Of a stretch of 64,000 nucleotides of DNA, positions 45,024 through 54,766 are shown piece by piece. The notes beneath the pieces are model-generated. The model saw nothing but the letters and a program-made list of their open reading frames with translations, searched no databases and was not told where the DNA came from. This stretch comes from Psychrobacter sp. PL19 (GTDB lineage Bacteria > Pseudomonadota > Gammaproteobacteria > Pseudomonadales > Moraxellaceae): NCBI RefSeq assembly GCF_017875835.1, contig NZ_JAGING010000001.1:1302001-1366000 (forward strand), read 5' to 3'. How positions within the stretch are numbered: position 1 is the first letter of the stretch; every line of letters begins with the position of its first letter. The translations under genes and the position numbers were made by a program.

Positions 45024-45181
45024 TATAGTCAGTTCACAATAAAAGAGAGTCGTGTGTAGCAATGTGCTACTGGTATAAATTTTTTTGGCGTGCTGTTTGC
45101 AAGCGTGCTTCGAGCCTGCAAAACGTTTGTTACAGTAGCATCCCAGTAGCACTGGATCTTGTTTAAATTGAATCGACTATA
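45024..45181 (-). repeat. TATAGTC-type intergenic element, copy F
   Basis: 158 bases with ends TATAGTCAGTTCACAATAAA and TTTAAATTGAATCGACTATA, which pair as terminal inverted repeats. The core matches copies C and D, with some drift (GTGCTTCGAGCC in place of GTGACAGAGGC). Confidence 0.82.
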
Positions 45182-45230
45182 GCGCATTACTAGTCAAATA
45201 AATTTTGCTAGGATTTATGAGGTGTGCTTG

Positions 45231-45380
45231 ATGTCCAATAATATCCAGCCCGACTTAATATGCGAAGGTGGTAATGAAACAATCATAATACCTTGTGCTA
45301 CGCCACTAAAAACAGCGAGGCTTATTGAGAATAATGGTACTTTAAGACTAGGCATCATAAGTTCTTACTTTCAGTATTGA
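45231..45380 (+). CDS. Possible small protein, 49 aa
   Basis: A frame from ATG (MSNNIQPDLICEGGNETIII) to a stop, with GAGG eight bases before the start. It begins 50 bases after repeat copy F. It was not recognised, has no membrane segment, and may be a short remnant or a real small gene. Confidence 0.25.
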   Translation: MSNNIQPDLICEGGNETIIIPCATPLKTARLIENNGTLRLGIISSYFQY

Positions 45381-45688
45381 CTTCATACTCTTTTTTTTAA
45401 AATTAAAAAAATTAAATACAAGAAATTTTCAGTACTTAGTGTTAATATTTTTCCTGGTTTTTTGGTTTCTTAGCCTACAAAAATCTGCTTATAATAAATT
45501 GTAAGCGTTGTTAGAACGAGTGCTGCCAAAATCAGTATTGTCAGAAATAGGTATTAACCATGATTGATAACACTAATACTGCGATATAGGATTGACTTTT
45601 TTAAGCAGCAAGGTAAATTAAATAGGCAAAATAAAGTATCCGATCATCAAACGCATGTTAGGAGTCATTTTATACCTGCGATACTATC

Positions 45689-45747
45689 TGTCATAGCATT
45701 GAAGACTATCGACATTCGACAGTTTTCAATGCTGTCAATATGACATA
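45689..45747. promoter_or_regulatory. Large imperfect palindrome upstream of gdhA
   Basis: Nested arms TGTCATA/TATGACA and GCATTGAAGACT/AGTTTTCAATGC enclose a 13-base loop. It ends about 200 bases before the gdhA start, in a 760-base stretch with no gene. It could be a regulator site or the hairpin of a leader RNA. Confidence 0.45.
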
Positions 45748-45944
45748 TAGAGACGATATAAAAGTCTCTTTCGTCTCTTAGACACACTGTCAGTGGACTC
45801 GCAATCCCAGCCGTTTTTATACGTGACAACGTATGAGGACGACTCCGACTCTACATCAGTGTTTGCAGTATTATAGCTTTCTGTAATACGATACTACGCG
45901 GATATAATCAAGTACGATCACAATTTTTATTTTAAGGAAGACCT

Positions 45945-47291
45945 ATGAGTATCAGTCAAGCCATCGAAAAAGTTGAAGCACGCTATGCGCATCAGCCTGA
46001 ATTTGTCCAAGCGGTAAAAGAAGTCGCCCTCACCATTAAGCCGTTATATGACGCACATCCTGAATATGAGACCTTAAAAATATTTGAACGCTTGGTAGAG
46101 CCTGATCGTGTTATTGCCTTTCGTGTTAATTGGGAAAATGATCACGGAGAAATCCAAGTCAACCGTGGCTGGCGTGTCCAGTTTAATAATTCTCTGGGCC
46201 CTTATAAAGGGGGTCTCAGATTTCATCCGACCGTGAGCCAATCTGTTTTAAAATTTTTAGGCTTTGAACAAATCTTCAAAAATGCTCTAACCGGTCTGCC
46301 AATCGGTGGTGGTAAAGGTGGCTCTGATTTTGACCCTAAAGGCAAAACAGAAACTGAAATTCGCCGTTTTTGCTACGCCTTTATGCGTGAGCTACATCAC
46401 TATGTGAGTAAAGACATTGACGTACCAGCTGGCGATATCGGTGTTGGCGGTCGTGAAGTCAGCTATATGTATGCGATGTATAAGAATCTAACCCGCGAAT
46501 CGACCGGCGTTATCACTGGTAAAGGTGTTGGTTTTGGTGGTAGCTTAATGCGGACTGAGGCCACTGGTTACGGAGCTGTGTATTTCCTAGAAAATATGCT
46601 CGCTGTCCAAAAACAAGACATTAAAGGCAAAAAAGTATTGATATCGGGTACTGGTAATGTCTCACTACATGCCGCCGAAAAAGTCTGTATGTTAGGTGGT
46701 ATGGTACTGACTGTTTCTGATTCACAAGGTACTTTGCATGATGAGCAAGGTCTCAATCAAGAAAAAATTGACTGGCTTAAAGCGCAAAAAGAACAAAGCA
46801 AGCCTTTAGCGGACTATGTCGCTGTTTTTGGTGGTGAATGGCTTGCCAAGCAAAAGCCATGGCACATCAAAGCTGATATCATTATCCCATCAGCCACTCA
46901 GAATGAAGTTGACGAAGACGATGCCAAGTCATTGGTCAACAACGGCGTAAAATATGTCGTTGAAGGGGCTAATATGCCACTTACCGCCGAAGCCATTGAT
47001 CATATTCGCCTACATAAGGTGCATTATGCGCCAGGTAAAGCGGCCAATGCTGGCGGTGTGGCCGTATCTGCGCTTGAGATGTCACAGAATTCTGTGCGTC
47101 AGTATCAAACTTTTGAGCAAGTTGATGAGCGCCTAAAAAGTATTATGAAAGACATCCACGATAGCGCCGCTGAAGCTTCAGAACAGTATGGTCAGACAGA
47201 CAACGGCTATATTGACTATATGGCTGGAGCAAACATGGTTGGCTTTAAGCGGGTTGCTGATGCCTTAGTTGCTTACGGTATTCTTAACTAA
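45945..47291 (+). CDS. gdhA: NADP-specific glutamate dehydrogenase
   Basis: A 448-residue enzyme linking 2-oxoglutarate and ammonia with glutamate. It has the substrate motif PIGGGKGGSDFDPKGKTETE with the catalytic Lys, the RFCYAFMRELHHYV and PAGDIGVGGREVSYMYAMY segments, and the NADP fold GKKVLISGTGNVSLHAAEKV. Length and motifs fit the short hexameric GDH class. AAGGAAG precedes the start. It should work together with the nearby hut genes, which release ammonia and glutamate. Confidence 0.96.
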   Translation: MSISQAIEKVEARYAHQPEFVQAVKEVALTIKPLYDAHPEYETLKIFERLVEPDRVIAFRVNWENDHGEIQVNRGWRVQFNNSLGPYKGGLRFHPTVSQSVLKFLGFEQIFKNALTGLPIGGGKGGSDFDPKGKTETEIRRFCYAFMRELHHYVSKDIDVPAGDIGVGGREVSYMYAMYKNLTRESTGVITGKGVGFGGSLMRTEATGYGAVYFLENMLAVQKQDIKGKKVLISGTGNVSLHAAEKVCMLGGMVLTVSDSQGTLHDEQGLNQEKIDWLKAQKEQSKPLADYVAVFGGEWLAKQKPWHIKADIIIPSATQNEVDEDDAKSLVNNGVKYVVEGANMPLTAEAIDHIRLHKVHYAPGKAANAGGVAVSALEMSQNSVRQYQTFEQVDERLKSIMKDIHDSAAEASEQYGQTDNGYIDYMAGANMVGFKRVADALVAYGILN

Positions 47292-47384
47292 GACCCTTAG
47301 TTTATCGTATTGATGGTCTATATTGAGCCAATATCGTTTATATTTGATAGTTACTGTTTAATTTGAACACTTATAAGCAACAAC

Positions 47385-47424
47385 TACCGCGTCTATGCAT
47401 TGATGATAGGCGCGGTAATTTTTT
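47385..47424 (+). terminator. Rho-independent terminator after gdhA
   Basis: TACCGCGTCTAT and ATAGGCGCGGTA pair with one wobble or mismatch around a 9-base loop, followed by ATTTTTT. Confidence 0.88.
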
Positions 47425-47476
47425 ATCTAAAAAATATTAATCTAGGCTCGTTAAAAATTACTAAATAAGTTTTTAA

Positions 47477-47665
47477 GTGACTGATATATGTAGTCTTGAG
47501 AAAAAAATAGGCGGGCGCGCCCTGAAAATTGAGTTTAAGAATGACCGCGATTACGCCAATTATACCTCCTACTACGAAGTCGAACTGCTTAAAAGCAACC
47601 AGATTATTGAGTTAAAGGTTAATGCCAATACGGGCGAGATATTCAATAGTAAGGTCAAAAAATAA
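47477..47665 (+). pseudogene. PepSY-domain fragment
   Basis: A frame of up to 62 codons with a GTG start reads EKKIGGRALKIEFKNDRD followed by YYEVELLK and VNANTGEIFNSKVKK. This is the second half of a PepSY domain. Full proteins of this type carry a signal peptide and a longer N-terminus, absent here, and the start has no good ribosome site. It is most likely a truncated remnant after gdhA. Confidence 0.5.
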
Positions 47666-47948
47666 ACATTGTAGAGTAGTGACTGTTTTAAACGCAAAAG
47701 CACTTGTTAGTAGTCACCGGCAGGTACTTTTTTATTGATAATGAAGTAAGTGCTTACTCATAATAGCTGACATAGTATAAACATCTTAAACCAAGTCAAA
47801 GTTGTTAACATTAATATAATTCATCTTATAATAAGTAAATTGATTTTTATTCATCTCAATAGTCAGTTATGATTACTCCATCGAATGCATTTATACCAAT
47901 CTTTAAACCCTGATTCTTAAATATTGAATATAATTAATGGAGCAGCAC

Positions 47949-50339
47949 ATGACTACTGGAAACCAGCAATCTAAAGTACCTAGCCATATTTTAGGCTATC
48001 CACGTATCGGTGACAAACGTCAAACTAAATTTGCTTTAGAACATTACTGGAAAGGTAAAAAAGACAAGGCGACTACCCAAGCTGCGCTAGCAGAAGTCTT
48101 TACTACCAATATCCAAGACCAAATCGATGCGGGCCTTGATGTTATCACTACGGGCGATTTTGCCCATTATGACCTAGTGCTAAGCCAGGCTGTTGCCTTC
48201 GGTGTGCAGCCACTCCGTTTTGCTGGCGCGCAAACCTTAGATACTTTTGATCGTCAGTTCTACTTTGCCCGTGGTCGCGACCATACGAGTCAATATGAAG
48301 ACACTGCCGCATGGCAAATGACTAAATGGTTCGATACCAACTATCATTATCTAGTGCCTGAATTAGAAGCCGATGAAGACTTTAGCAATACCGACTTTAC
48401 TCAGGTGTTCAAACAAGTAAGCGACGCCAAAGCTATTATTAAAAACAGCGGTAAAACCGATAAAGCCTTAAAAGTAGTATTGGTTGGTCCGGTAAGTTTC
48501 TTATATTTAGCTTCCTCAAAGCTTGAGGACAAGCTAGATCACCTCGATAAGCTGCTGCCGGTTTATGCTGATCTGCTCAATCAACTAGGTGAGCAAGGCG
48601 TTGATTGGGTACAAATGGATGAGCCAATTTTATCGTTGGACTTAGAGGGTCGCTGGCAGCAAGCGTTTGAGCGTGCTTATAACGGTCTACAACAAACGCC
48701 GCCACAAATCATCGTTGCTAACTACTTTGACTCGTTAGGTAATAACTGCAATATCGCTTGTAACTTACCCGTTAGCGGTATTCATATCGATATCACTCGC
48801 TCAAGCCAGCCGAAGCAATATGTCACCCAAGTGATTGATCACCTACCCAGTCATAAACTACTATCAATCGGTGTGGTGGATGGCCGTAGCGTGTGGACCA
48901 CTGACCAAGCCCGTGCTCAAGAGATCTTGCTAGAGGCCAATGAGCGCTTGAACACTCCTCATTCTTATACTAATGGTAACCAGCCAAAAGCGGCTGATGG
49001 CAGTATTAATGAGCGCTTATGGGTTGGTACCGGCTCATCTTTGCTACATTTACCAGTTGATTTAACCTCAGAAGATGTTCCTGAAAATTTGAAGGGCAAG
49101 CTGGCTTTTGCTAAGCAAAAACTCAGCGAAGTGGTTGTTTGTGCCAAACTGGCTACTGGTGATTTACAGCCTGATAGTGCGGCTACTGATATCAGCTTGA
49201 CCCCAACACAGTCTGCAGCGCAATCGCGTGATGGTATCTTTAAAGACCGTTATGCCAAGCAACAAGCAAAGTTAAATCTACCGCTATTACCAACCACCAC
49301 TATTGGGTCATTCCCGCAAACGGCTGAGATTCGTAAAGCCCGTTGTCAGTGGAATAATGGTGAGCTCAGCGATAGCGATTATCAAGACGCGATGAAAGCT
49401 GAGATTCGTCAGTGTGTGGTTGACCAAGAAGAATTAGGTCTAGACGTTTTGGTTCATGGCGAAGCCGAGCGTACTGACATGGTGGAATACTTTGCTCAGT
49501 ACTTGGATGGTTTTTGGTTGGCTAAGAATGGCTGGGTACAAAGCTATGGTACGCGCTGTGTTCGTCCACCAATCGTCGTTGGCGACATCAGCCGTCCGAA
49601 CGCCATGACCGTTGATTGGATCACCTACGCGCAGAGTTTGACCAACAAGCCAATGAAAGGCATGTTGACCGGGCCAGTGACTATTCTAAACTGGTCGTTT
49701 GCGCCTAGTGATGCTGAGACCCGTGATATCTTGCGCTTGCAAATTGCTGAAGCCATCAATCAAGAAGTGAGTGATTTACAAGACGCGGGTATTGGTATTA
49801 TTCAGATTGATGAGCCCGCATTCCGTGAAGGCTTACCATTAAAGCAAGCTGAACAGGCCCATTACTGGCAGCAAGCGGTTGATAGCTTTAAGCATTCTGC
49901 CAGCTGTGCCCAGCCTGAAACTCAGATTCATACCCACATGTGTTATTCAAGCTTTCATGATTGTCTACATCATATCTCCGCCATGGATGCTGACGTCATT
50001 ACCATCGAGACTGCACGCTCAGGATTGCAGCTGTTAGATGCCTTTAAAGTGGACAGCAACATTGATGGGGCCGATGGTTCTACCAATACTGAAGACAATT
50101 ATCAACAGGGTTACCAAAACGCTATTGGCCCTGGGGTCTATGATATTCATAGCCCACGTGCCCCTGATAGCGATAACATGCAGATTGTTATTGATGAAGC
50201 GCAAAAATATATCCCAATCGAGCGCTTATGGATCAACCCAGACTGTGGTCTAAAGACTCGCAACTGGGAAGAAGTACGTCAACAGCTGCGTAACATGGTC
50301 GAGATGACAGAAATCGTGCGTAAAAAATACGCGGCCTAA
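47949..50339 (+). CDS. metE: Cobalamin-independent methionine synthase
   Basis: A 796-residue enzyme that moves a methyl group from methyltetrahydropteroyl-triglutamate to homocysteine, making methionine without B12. N-terminal (LGYPRIGDKRQTKFALEHYW) and C-terminal barrels are both present. The zinc ligands are in IHTHMCYSSF (His, Cys), a Glu in between, and NPDCGLKTRNW (Cys). GGAG six bases before the ATG at 47949 sets the start; a second ATG lies four codons upstream. No B12 riboswitch was seen in the 283-base leader. Confidence 0.96.
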   Translation: MTTGNQQSKVPSHILGYPRIGDKRQTKFALEHYWKGKKDKATTQAALAEVFTTNIQDQIDAGLDVITTGDFAHYDLVLSQAVAFGVQPLRFAGAQTLDTFDRQFYFARGRDHTSQYEDTAAWQMTKWFDTNYHYLVPELEADEDFSNTDFTQVFKQVSDAKAIIKNSGKTDKALKVVLVGPVSFLYLASSKLEDKLDHLDKLLPVYADLLNQLGEQGVDWVQMDEPILSLDLEGRWQQAFERAYNGLQQTPPQIIVANYFDSLGNNCNIACNLPVSGIHIDITRSSQPKQYVTQVIDHLPSHKLLSIGVVDGRSVWTTDQARAQEILLEANERLNTPHSYTNGNQPKAADGSINERLWVGTGSSLLHLPVDLTSEDVPENLKGKLAFAKQKLSEVVVCAKLATGDLQPDSAATDISLTPTQSAAQSRDGIFKDRYAKQQAKLNLPLLPTTTIGSFPQTAEIRKARCQWNNGELSDSDYQDAMKAEIRQCVVDQEELGLDVLVHGEAERTDMVEYFAQYLDGFWLAKNGWVQSYGTRCVRPPIVVGDISRPNAMTVDWITYAQSLTNKPMKGMLTGPVTILNWSFAPSDAETRDILRLQIAEAINQEVSDLQDAGIGIIQIDEPAFREGLPLKQAEQAHYWQQAVDSFKHSASCAQPETQIHTHMCYSSFHDCLHHISAMDADVITIETARSGLQLLDAFKVDSNIDGADGSTNTEDNYQQGYQNAIGPGVYDIHSPRAPDSDNMQIVIDEAQKYIPIERLWINPDCGLKTRNWEEVRQQLRNMVEMTEIVRKKYAA

Positions 50340-50377
50340 GCTTTTAGCGTTATAAGTTTTTTATGCTTATAAACCAA

Positions 50378-50412
50378 AAAAGCCTCAATCATCAATTGAT
50401 TGGGGCTTTTCT
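50378..50412. terminator. Bidirectional terminator between metE and hutI
   Basis: AAAAGCCTCAATC and GATTGGGGCTTTT pair around a short loop with A and T runs on both sides, between convergent genes. Bases 50413-50589 show nothing else. Confidence 0.88.
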
Positions 50413-50589
50413 TGTATAGTGAACCAAATATGAGACTTGTACATTCAGTATCAAATAAAATAGAGCTATGGGTTCATGTGGCTGGTAAAAATTTCCTCGC
50501 TTGCTGTATGACCGCGTCACTTTTCGAGCCTTCAAAATTTTTCCCAACTACATTTTATTCGTTGCGAAGTGGGTTCAGATATTTCGATA

Positions 50590-51915
50590 TTAGCTTTTAC
50601 GCCACTGGCCTTGACGCATAATATCGGTAATAGGATTAAGACCAATTTGATAGCATAAGTCCGCAGGGCGAGTGATATCCCAAAGCGCTAGATCGGCATC
50701 ATAACCGATTTCTATTTTACCTTTATGTGATAACCCTAATGCTTGTGCGGCGTTAAGAGTGGCTCCTGCTAGTACTTCTTCAGGGGTTAAATAAAACAGC
50801 GTACAGCCCATATTCATCGCCAGTAATAGCGAGGTCAGCGGTGACGTGCCCGGATTACAGTCGGTTGAAATAGCGACAGCAACTTGATGTTTACGCAGTG
50901 CTGCTATCGGTGGTAGCTTGGTATCACGCAAGGTATAAAAAGCACCGGGTAATAGCACTGCAACCGTATTACTGGCGGCCATTTTCTTAATATCTGCCTC
51001 TGATAAATGCTCTAAATGATCGCTAGATAGTCCTTGGTACTCAGCAACTAAGGCACTACCACCTATATCAGACAGCTGCTCTGAATGGAGTTTGACAGGC
51101 AAATCTAATGAGCGGGCCATTTCAAAGACGCGTCTGATTTGCTCTGAACTAAAAGCAATGTTTTCACAAAATCCATCGACTGCATCGACTAGACCCTCGC
51201 TATGTAAAATTGGTAGCCACTCGCAGACTTGCTCAATGTAGTCGTCCGCACGGTATTTATACTCGGGCGGCAAAGCATGAGCAGCTAAATAGGTGGTACT
51301 GACATGGATATCGTATTTTTCACCCAGTTGACGCGCGACGGTGAGCATTTTGCGCTCAGTATCTAAGTCCAGACCATAGCCAGATTTGATTTCGACACTG
51401 GTCACGCCTTCTTTTATGAGCGCTAGCAGACGTTTTTCACTTTGGGCAAATATCTCCTCAATACTGGCTGCGCGAGTCGCACTGACGGTCGCGACAATCC
51501 CGCCGCCTTGCGCTGCAATATCTTGATAACTGGCGCCGTGTAGACGCGCCTCAAATTCATTGCTGCGATTACCGGCGTAGACCAAATGGGTGTGACAGTC
51601 GATTAAACCTGGCGTTATCCAGCCGCCATTAACATCTCTGATTTGTTCTGCTTGATAATCAGCAAGATGTGGGGTCATCTGTTCATTTGACCCAATCCAC
51701 GCAATCTTGCCTTCTTTTATACCGATAGCAGCGTTTTGTAGCTGACCGTAAGGTGCGCGATTTGCTGCTGTTGATTTACCGTTTTCTTTACGGTTGGTAG
51801 GCACATCAAAGCCATAATGCGCTGAAAAAGTGGCGAGATTGGCATTGATAATAACACGATCAAACGATGCCATGGTTGCGGCATCAGTCGTCGTCTGGTT
51901 GGTAGCGTTAGTCAT
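50590..51915 (-). CDS. hutI: Imidazolonepropionase
   Basis: A 441-residue amidohydrolase, third step of histidine breakdown, opening imidazolone-propionate to formimino-glutamate. It has the metal motif GLIDCHTHLVYAGNR near residue 107, EIKSGYGLD, LHSEQLSD and STDCNPGTSP with the expected His and Asp ligands. A Lys/Asn-rich insert lies near residue 42. It is the last gene of the minus-strand unit hutU-hutH-hutG-hutI. CAGGAG precedes the start. Confidence 0.96.
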   Translation of the reverse strand: MTNATNQTTTDAATMASFDRVIINANLATFSAHYGFDVPTNRKENGKSTAANRAPYGQLQNAAIGIKEGKIAWIGSNEQMTPHLADYQAEQIRDVNGGWITPGLIDCHTHLVYAGNRSNEFEARLHGASYQDIAAQGGGIVATVSATRAASIEEIFAQSEKRLLALIKEGVTSVEIKSGYGLDLDTERKMLTVARQLGEKYDIHVSTTYLAAHALPPEYKYRADDYIEQVCEWLPILHSEGLVDAVDGFCENIAFSSEQIRRVFEMARSLDLPVKLHSEQLSDIGGSALVAEYQGLSSDHLEHLSEADIKKMAASNTVAVLLPGAFYTLRDTKLPPIAALRKHQVAVAISTDCNPGTSPLTSLLLAMNMGCTLFYLTPEEVLAGATLNAAQALGLSHKGKIEIGYDADLALWDITRPADLCYQIGLNPITDIMRQGQWRKS

Positions 51916-51960
51916 AATATACTCCTGCTAGGTGCTAGGTGCTAGCTGTTTATATACTAG

Positions 51961-53025
51961 CTATAAGGTGAATAAGTGGCGTTCTATAATAAGAGCCAAT
52001 AGGCGAGCAGCAACTTTACAGCTGCGTTGGTCACTATCATAGGTTGGGTTAATTTCAGCGATATCGGCTATCTTTACTTTGCCGGATGCCATAATAGTTT
52101 TGACAGCCCGCTCAACGAAGCCCAGCTCGATACCATAGGCAGCGGGTGCGCTGACTCCAGGGACTACGCTAGACGGAAAGCAGTCCATATCAATGGTCAA
52201 ATAAACCACATCAACCTGATTAATAAACGCTTCAATCTGAGCGGCAAGTGTTTCCCATGCTTGATAATAACAGTCCTCGTCACTGATAACGCGGACACCC
52301 AAACTGTCGGCACGATCAAATAGCGCGGCGGTGTTGGAAAAGCGGCTAACCCCAATACAGCAATAGTGAAAAGGCTGCTGAAGTTCAGTAAGGTGTTCTG
52401 CGATTTGGCGAAAAGGGGTACCTGAAGTCGCCACATCAGATTGACGAATATCAAGATGGGCATCAAAATTAACGATGCCAATAACGGGGGTAGTCGGTAT
52501 GTCGGCCGTATTGTTTTCACTGGTGTTACCATTAGCAGCCTGCTGAAGCGCCTGCCATAATCCTAAAAAGCTACCATAGGCCATCGCATGACCACCGCCA
52601 AGACCAATAGGTAGACTGCCTTGTTGAATAACGTTACTGACAACACTGGCATATTGCTGCTGGGCTTGCTCAAGCAGCTGCTCGGCAAAACCATCGTTAT
52701 CATCACAGTGAATATCGCCGGCATCGCCTAATAATGTCGGCAACTCATCATCAAAATGTTGCTGTAGTTCAGCGATAACTGGTAGCTTAGCAAACGCGCT
52801 ACGAATCAGTGGCGGCGCGGCTTTTGCCCCAACGCGGCCTTGATTGCGTCTAACGCCCTGATCGCAGGCAAAGCCAACCAGCCCGATACGCTGTCCTATA
52901 TTATCAAACGCATAAGGCTGGGCCAGCTGATACCAATAGCAGGCGCGCGCGCTTTCAAATGGCTCCGCACGTCCTGTCCATAGCGCCATATCAGCAGTGG
53001 TTTGGCTAACGGCTGTTATAGTCAT
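51961..53025 (-). CDS. hutG: Formimidoylglutamase
   Basis: A 354-residue arginase-family enzyme that splits formiminoglutamate into glutamate and formamide. Manganese ligands appear in GGGHAMAYGSFLG, VNFDAHLDIRQ and TIDMDCFPSSVVPGVSAPA. A short Asn/Thr-rich insert (about residues 164-173) is unusual. It belongs to the hut operon, 45 bases before hutI, with a strong AAGGAG site. Confidence 0.94.
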   Translation of the reverse strand: MTITAVSQTTADMALWTGRAEPFESARACYWYQLAQPYAFDNIGQRIGLVGFACDQGVRRNQGRVGAKAAPPLIRSAFAKLPVIAELQQHFDDELPTLLGDAGDIHCDDNDGFAEQLLEQAQQQYASVVSNVIQQGSLPIGLGGGHAMAYGSFLGLWQALQQAANGNTSENNTADIPTTPVIGIVNFDAHLDIRQSDVATSGTPFRQIAEHLTELQQPFHYCCIGVSRFSNTAALFDRADSLGVRVISDEDCYYQAWETLAAQIEAFINQVDVVYLTIDMDCFPSSVVPGVSAPAAYGIELGFVERAVKTIMASGKVKIADIAEINPTYDSDQRSCKVAARLLALIIERHLFTL

Positions 53026-53078
53026 CGCTGATCTCCTTTAAAATTGATTTGAAGATATCTGTTGATTTAGAAAGAACC

Positions 53079-54638
53079 TTATTTAGAAAGGTACCAGTCA
53101 TTGCGCATTTCCTGCCAATACTCCGTTAAAGAACGACTGAGTATCAATTGCTTGGCCGCTTCAATATCTGGCGCTAAGTAACGGTCTTTATCATAAAAAG
53201 TAACTTGCTCACGTAAGAGTTGATGAGCTGTCGTCAATGGCTTTGAGGTATCAAGCCCGTGGTGAAAATCAATGCCTTGGCCCGCTGCTAATAGCTCAAT
53301 ACCGATAATGGTCGCGGTATTTTGCGCCATCTCATATAAACGCCGTGCACAGTAAGTTGCCATCGAGACATGGTCTTCTTGATTGGCAGAAGTCGGAATG
53401 CTATCGACACTGCCAGGATGGGCGATGGACTTATTCTCAGAGGCTAATGCTGCTGCGGTCACATGCGCAATCATAAAGCCGGAGTTCAAGCCAGCATTGT
53501 CAACTAAGAATGGCGGTAGACCTGATAAAGTTGCATCAATCAGTAATGCTACACGGCGCTCGGACATGGCACCAATTTCAGCAATAGCCAAGGCTAAGAT
53601 ATCAGCAGCAAATGCAACCGGCTCCGCGTGAAAGTTACCACCTGAGATCGCAATCGGACCATCGTCGTTGCTAAAAATCAGCGGATTATCGGTTACCGCA
53701 TTGGCTTCAATTAATAAGGTCTGACCCGCTTGATTGATAATATCGAGGCATGCACCCATGACTTGTGGCTGACAACGTAAGCAGTAGGGATCTTGTACTC
53801 TGTCGTCTTGTTCCCCTTGGTGTGAGGCGCGAATGTCACTACCTTTAATCAAGCCTCTAAGCGCTTTGGCAATTTCGATTTGCCCATGATGACCACGAAC
53901 CTCATGAATACGTGCATCGAATGGCGCATCTGAGCCTTTTGCGGCATCGATAGACATTGAGCCGACGATAGTTGCCGATTCTAATAAGTCACGTGCTAAG
54001 AAATAGCCCCGTAGCGCTAGAGCGGTTGAGACTTGGGTACCATTAATTAAGGCTAGGCCTTCTTTGGCGGCAAGGGTAATGGGCTCAAGGCCATGCTGTG
54101 CTAGAGCGTCAGCGGCTGGCACGCATTGACCATCGACATAGACCTCTCCTTCACCCATTAGCGCTAGGGTCATATGGGACAAAGGCGCTAAATCGCCAGA
54201 CGCACCGACTGACCCTTTAACCGGAATATGCGGGGTAATTTGATGGTTGATTAATGCCAATAAACCATCGACTACTACTCGGCGTACCCCAGAAACACCT
54301 TGTGCTAGGCTTGCAACCTTCATGACCATTATCAGCCGAACCACGCCGTCTGGTAAGGGTTCACCAGTACCAACAGAGTGCGATACGATAAGATTGCGCT
54401 GTAGCAACTCAAGCTGATCATCGTTAATTCGAGTCTTGGCCAATAAGCCAAAACCAGTATTAATACCATAGGCACTTTTATCATGAGCAATGATGGTTCG
54501 TACATCTTCGTGTGAAGCGTCTATTGCGTCGTAGGCGCTATCGGGTAGCGAGAAGGTAACGGGTTGATCATAAATACCGCGTAACATCTCAAAACTTAAT
54601 TGGCGTGGGTTTAGAATTAGGTTCTGTATAATGGTCAT
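53079..54638 (-). CDS. hutH: Histidine ammonia-lyase
   Basis: A 519-residue enzyme that removes ammonia from histidine to give urocanate. The MIO cofactor is formed from the Ala-Ser-Gly triplet in [15 protein letters not shown] near residue 144. Other typical parts are [37 protein letters not shown] and the HHGL segment. The ATG at 54638 (MTIIQNLIL) has AGGAG upstream, so the 22-residue extension is not used. First enzyme of the pathway. Confidence 0.96.
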   Translation of the reverse strand: MTIIQNLILNPRQLSFEMLRGIYDQPVTFSLPDSAYDAIDASHEDVRTIIAHDKSAYGINTGFGLLAKTRINDDQLELLQRNLIVSHSVGTGEPLPDGVVRLIMVMKVASLAQGVSGVRRVVVDGLLALINHQITPHIPVKGSVGASGDLAPLSHMTLALMGEGEVYVDGQCVPAADALAQHGLEPITLAAKEGLALINGTQVSTALALRGYFLARDLLESATIVGSMSIDAAKGSDAPFDARIHEVRGHHGQIEIAKALRGLIKGSDIRASHQGEQDDRVQDPYCLRCQPQVMGACLDIINQAGQTLLIEANAVTDNPLIFSNDDGPIAISGGNFHAEPVAFAADILALAIAEIGAMSERRVALLIDATLSGLPPFLVDNAGLNSGFMIAHVTAAALASENKSIAHPGSVDSIPTSANQEDHVSMATYCARRLYEMAQNTATIIGIELLAAGQGIDFHHGLDTSKPLTTAHQLLREQVTFYDKDRYLAPDIEAAKQLILSRSLTEYWQEMRNDWYLSK

Positions 54639-54766
54639 AACAGTGCTCCTGTTTATATGGGTTATATTATTGGACATACTTAACGAATTGAAAATATGTT
54701 TCAAACACCTGTTTCAAGACAGTTAAGTAGTCCAACCAAAGTACGTGGTTAAATGTTCAAAAGCCG

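Noticed and set aside
47666..47948. Possible B12 riboswitch before metE
   Set aside because: No B12-box or typical conserved core was found in the leader.
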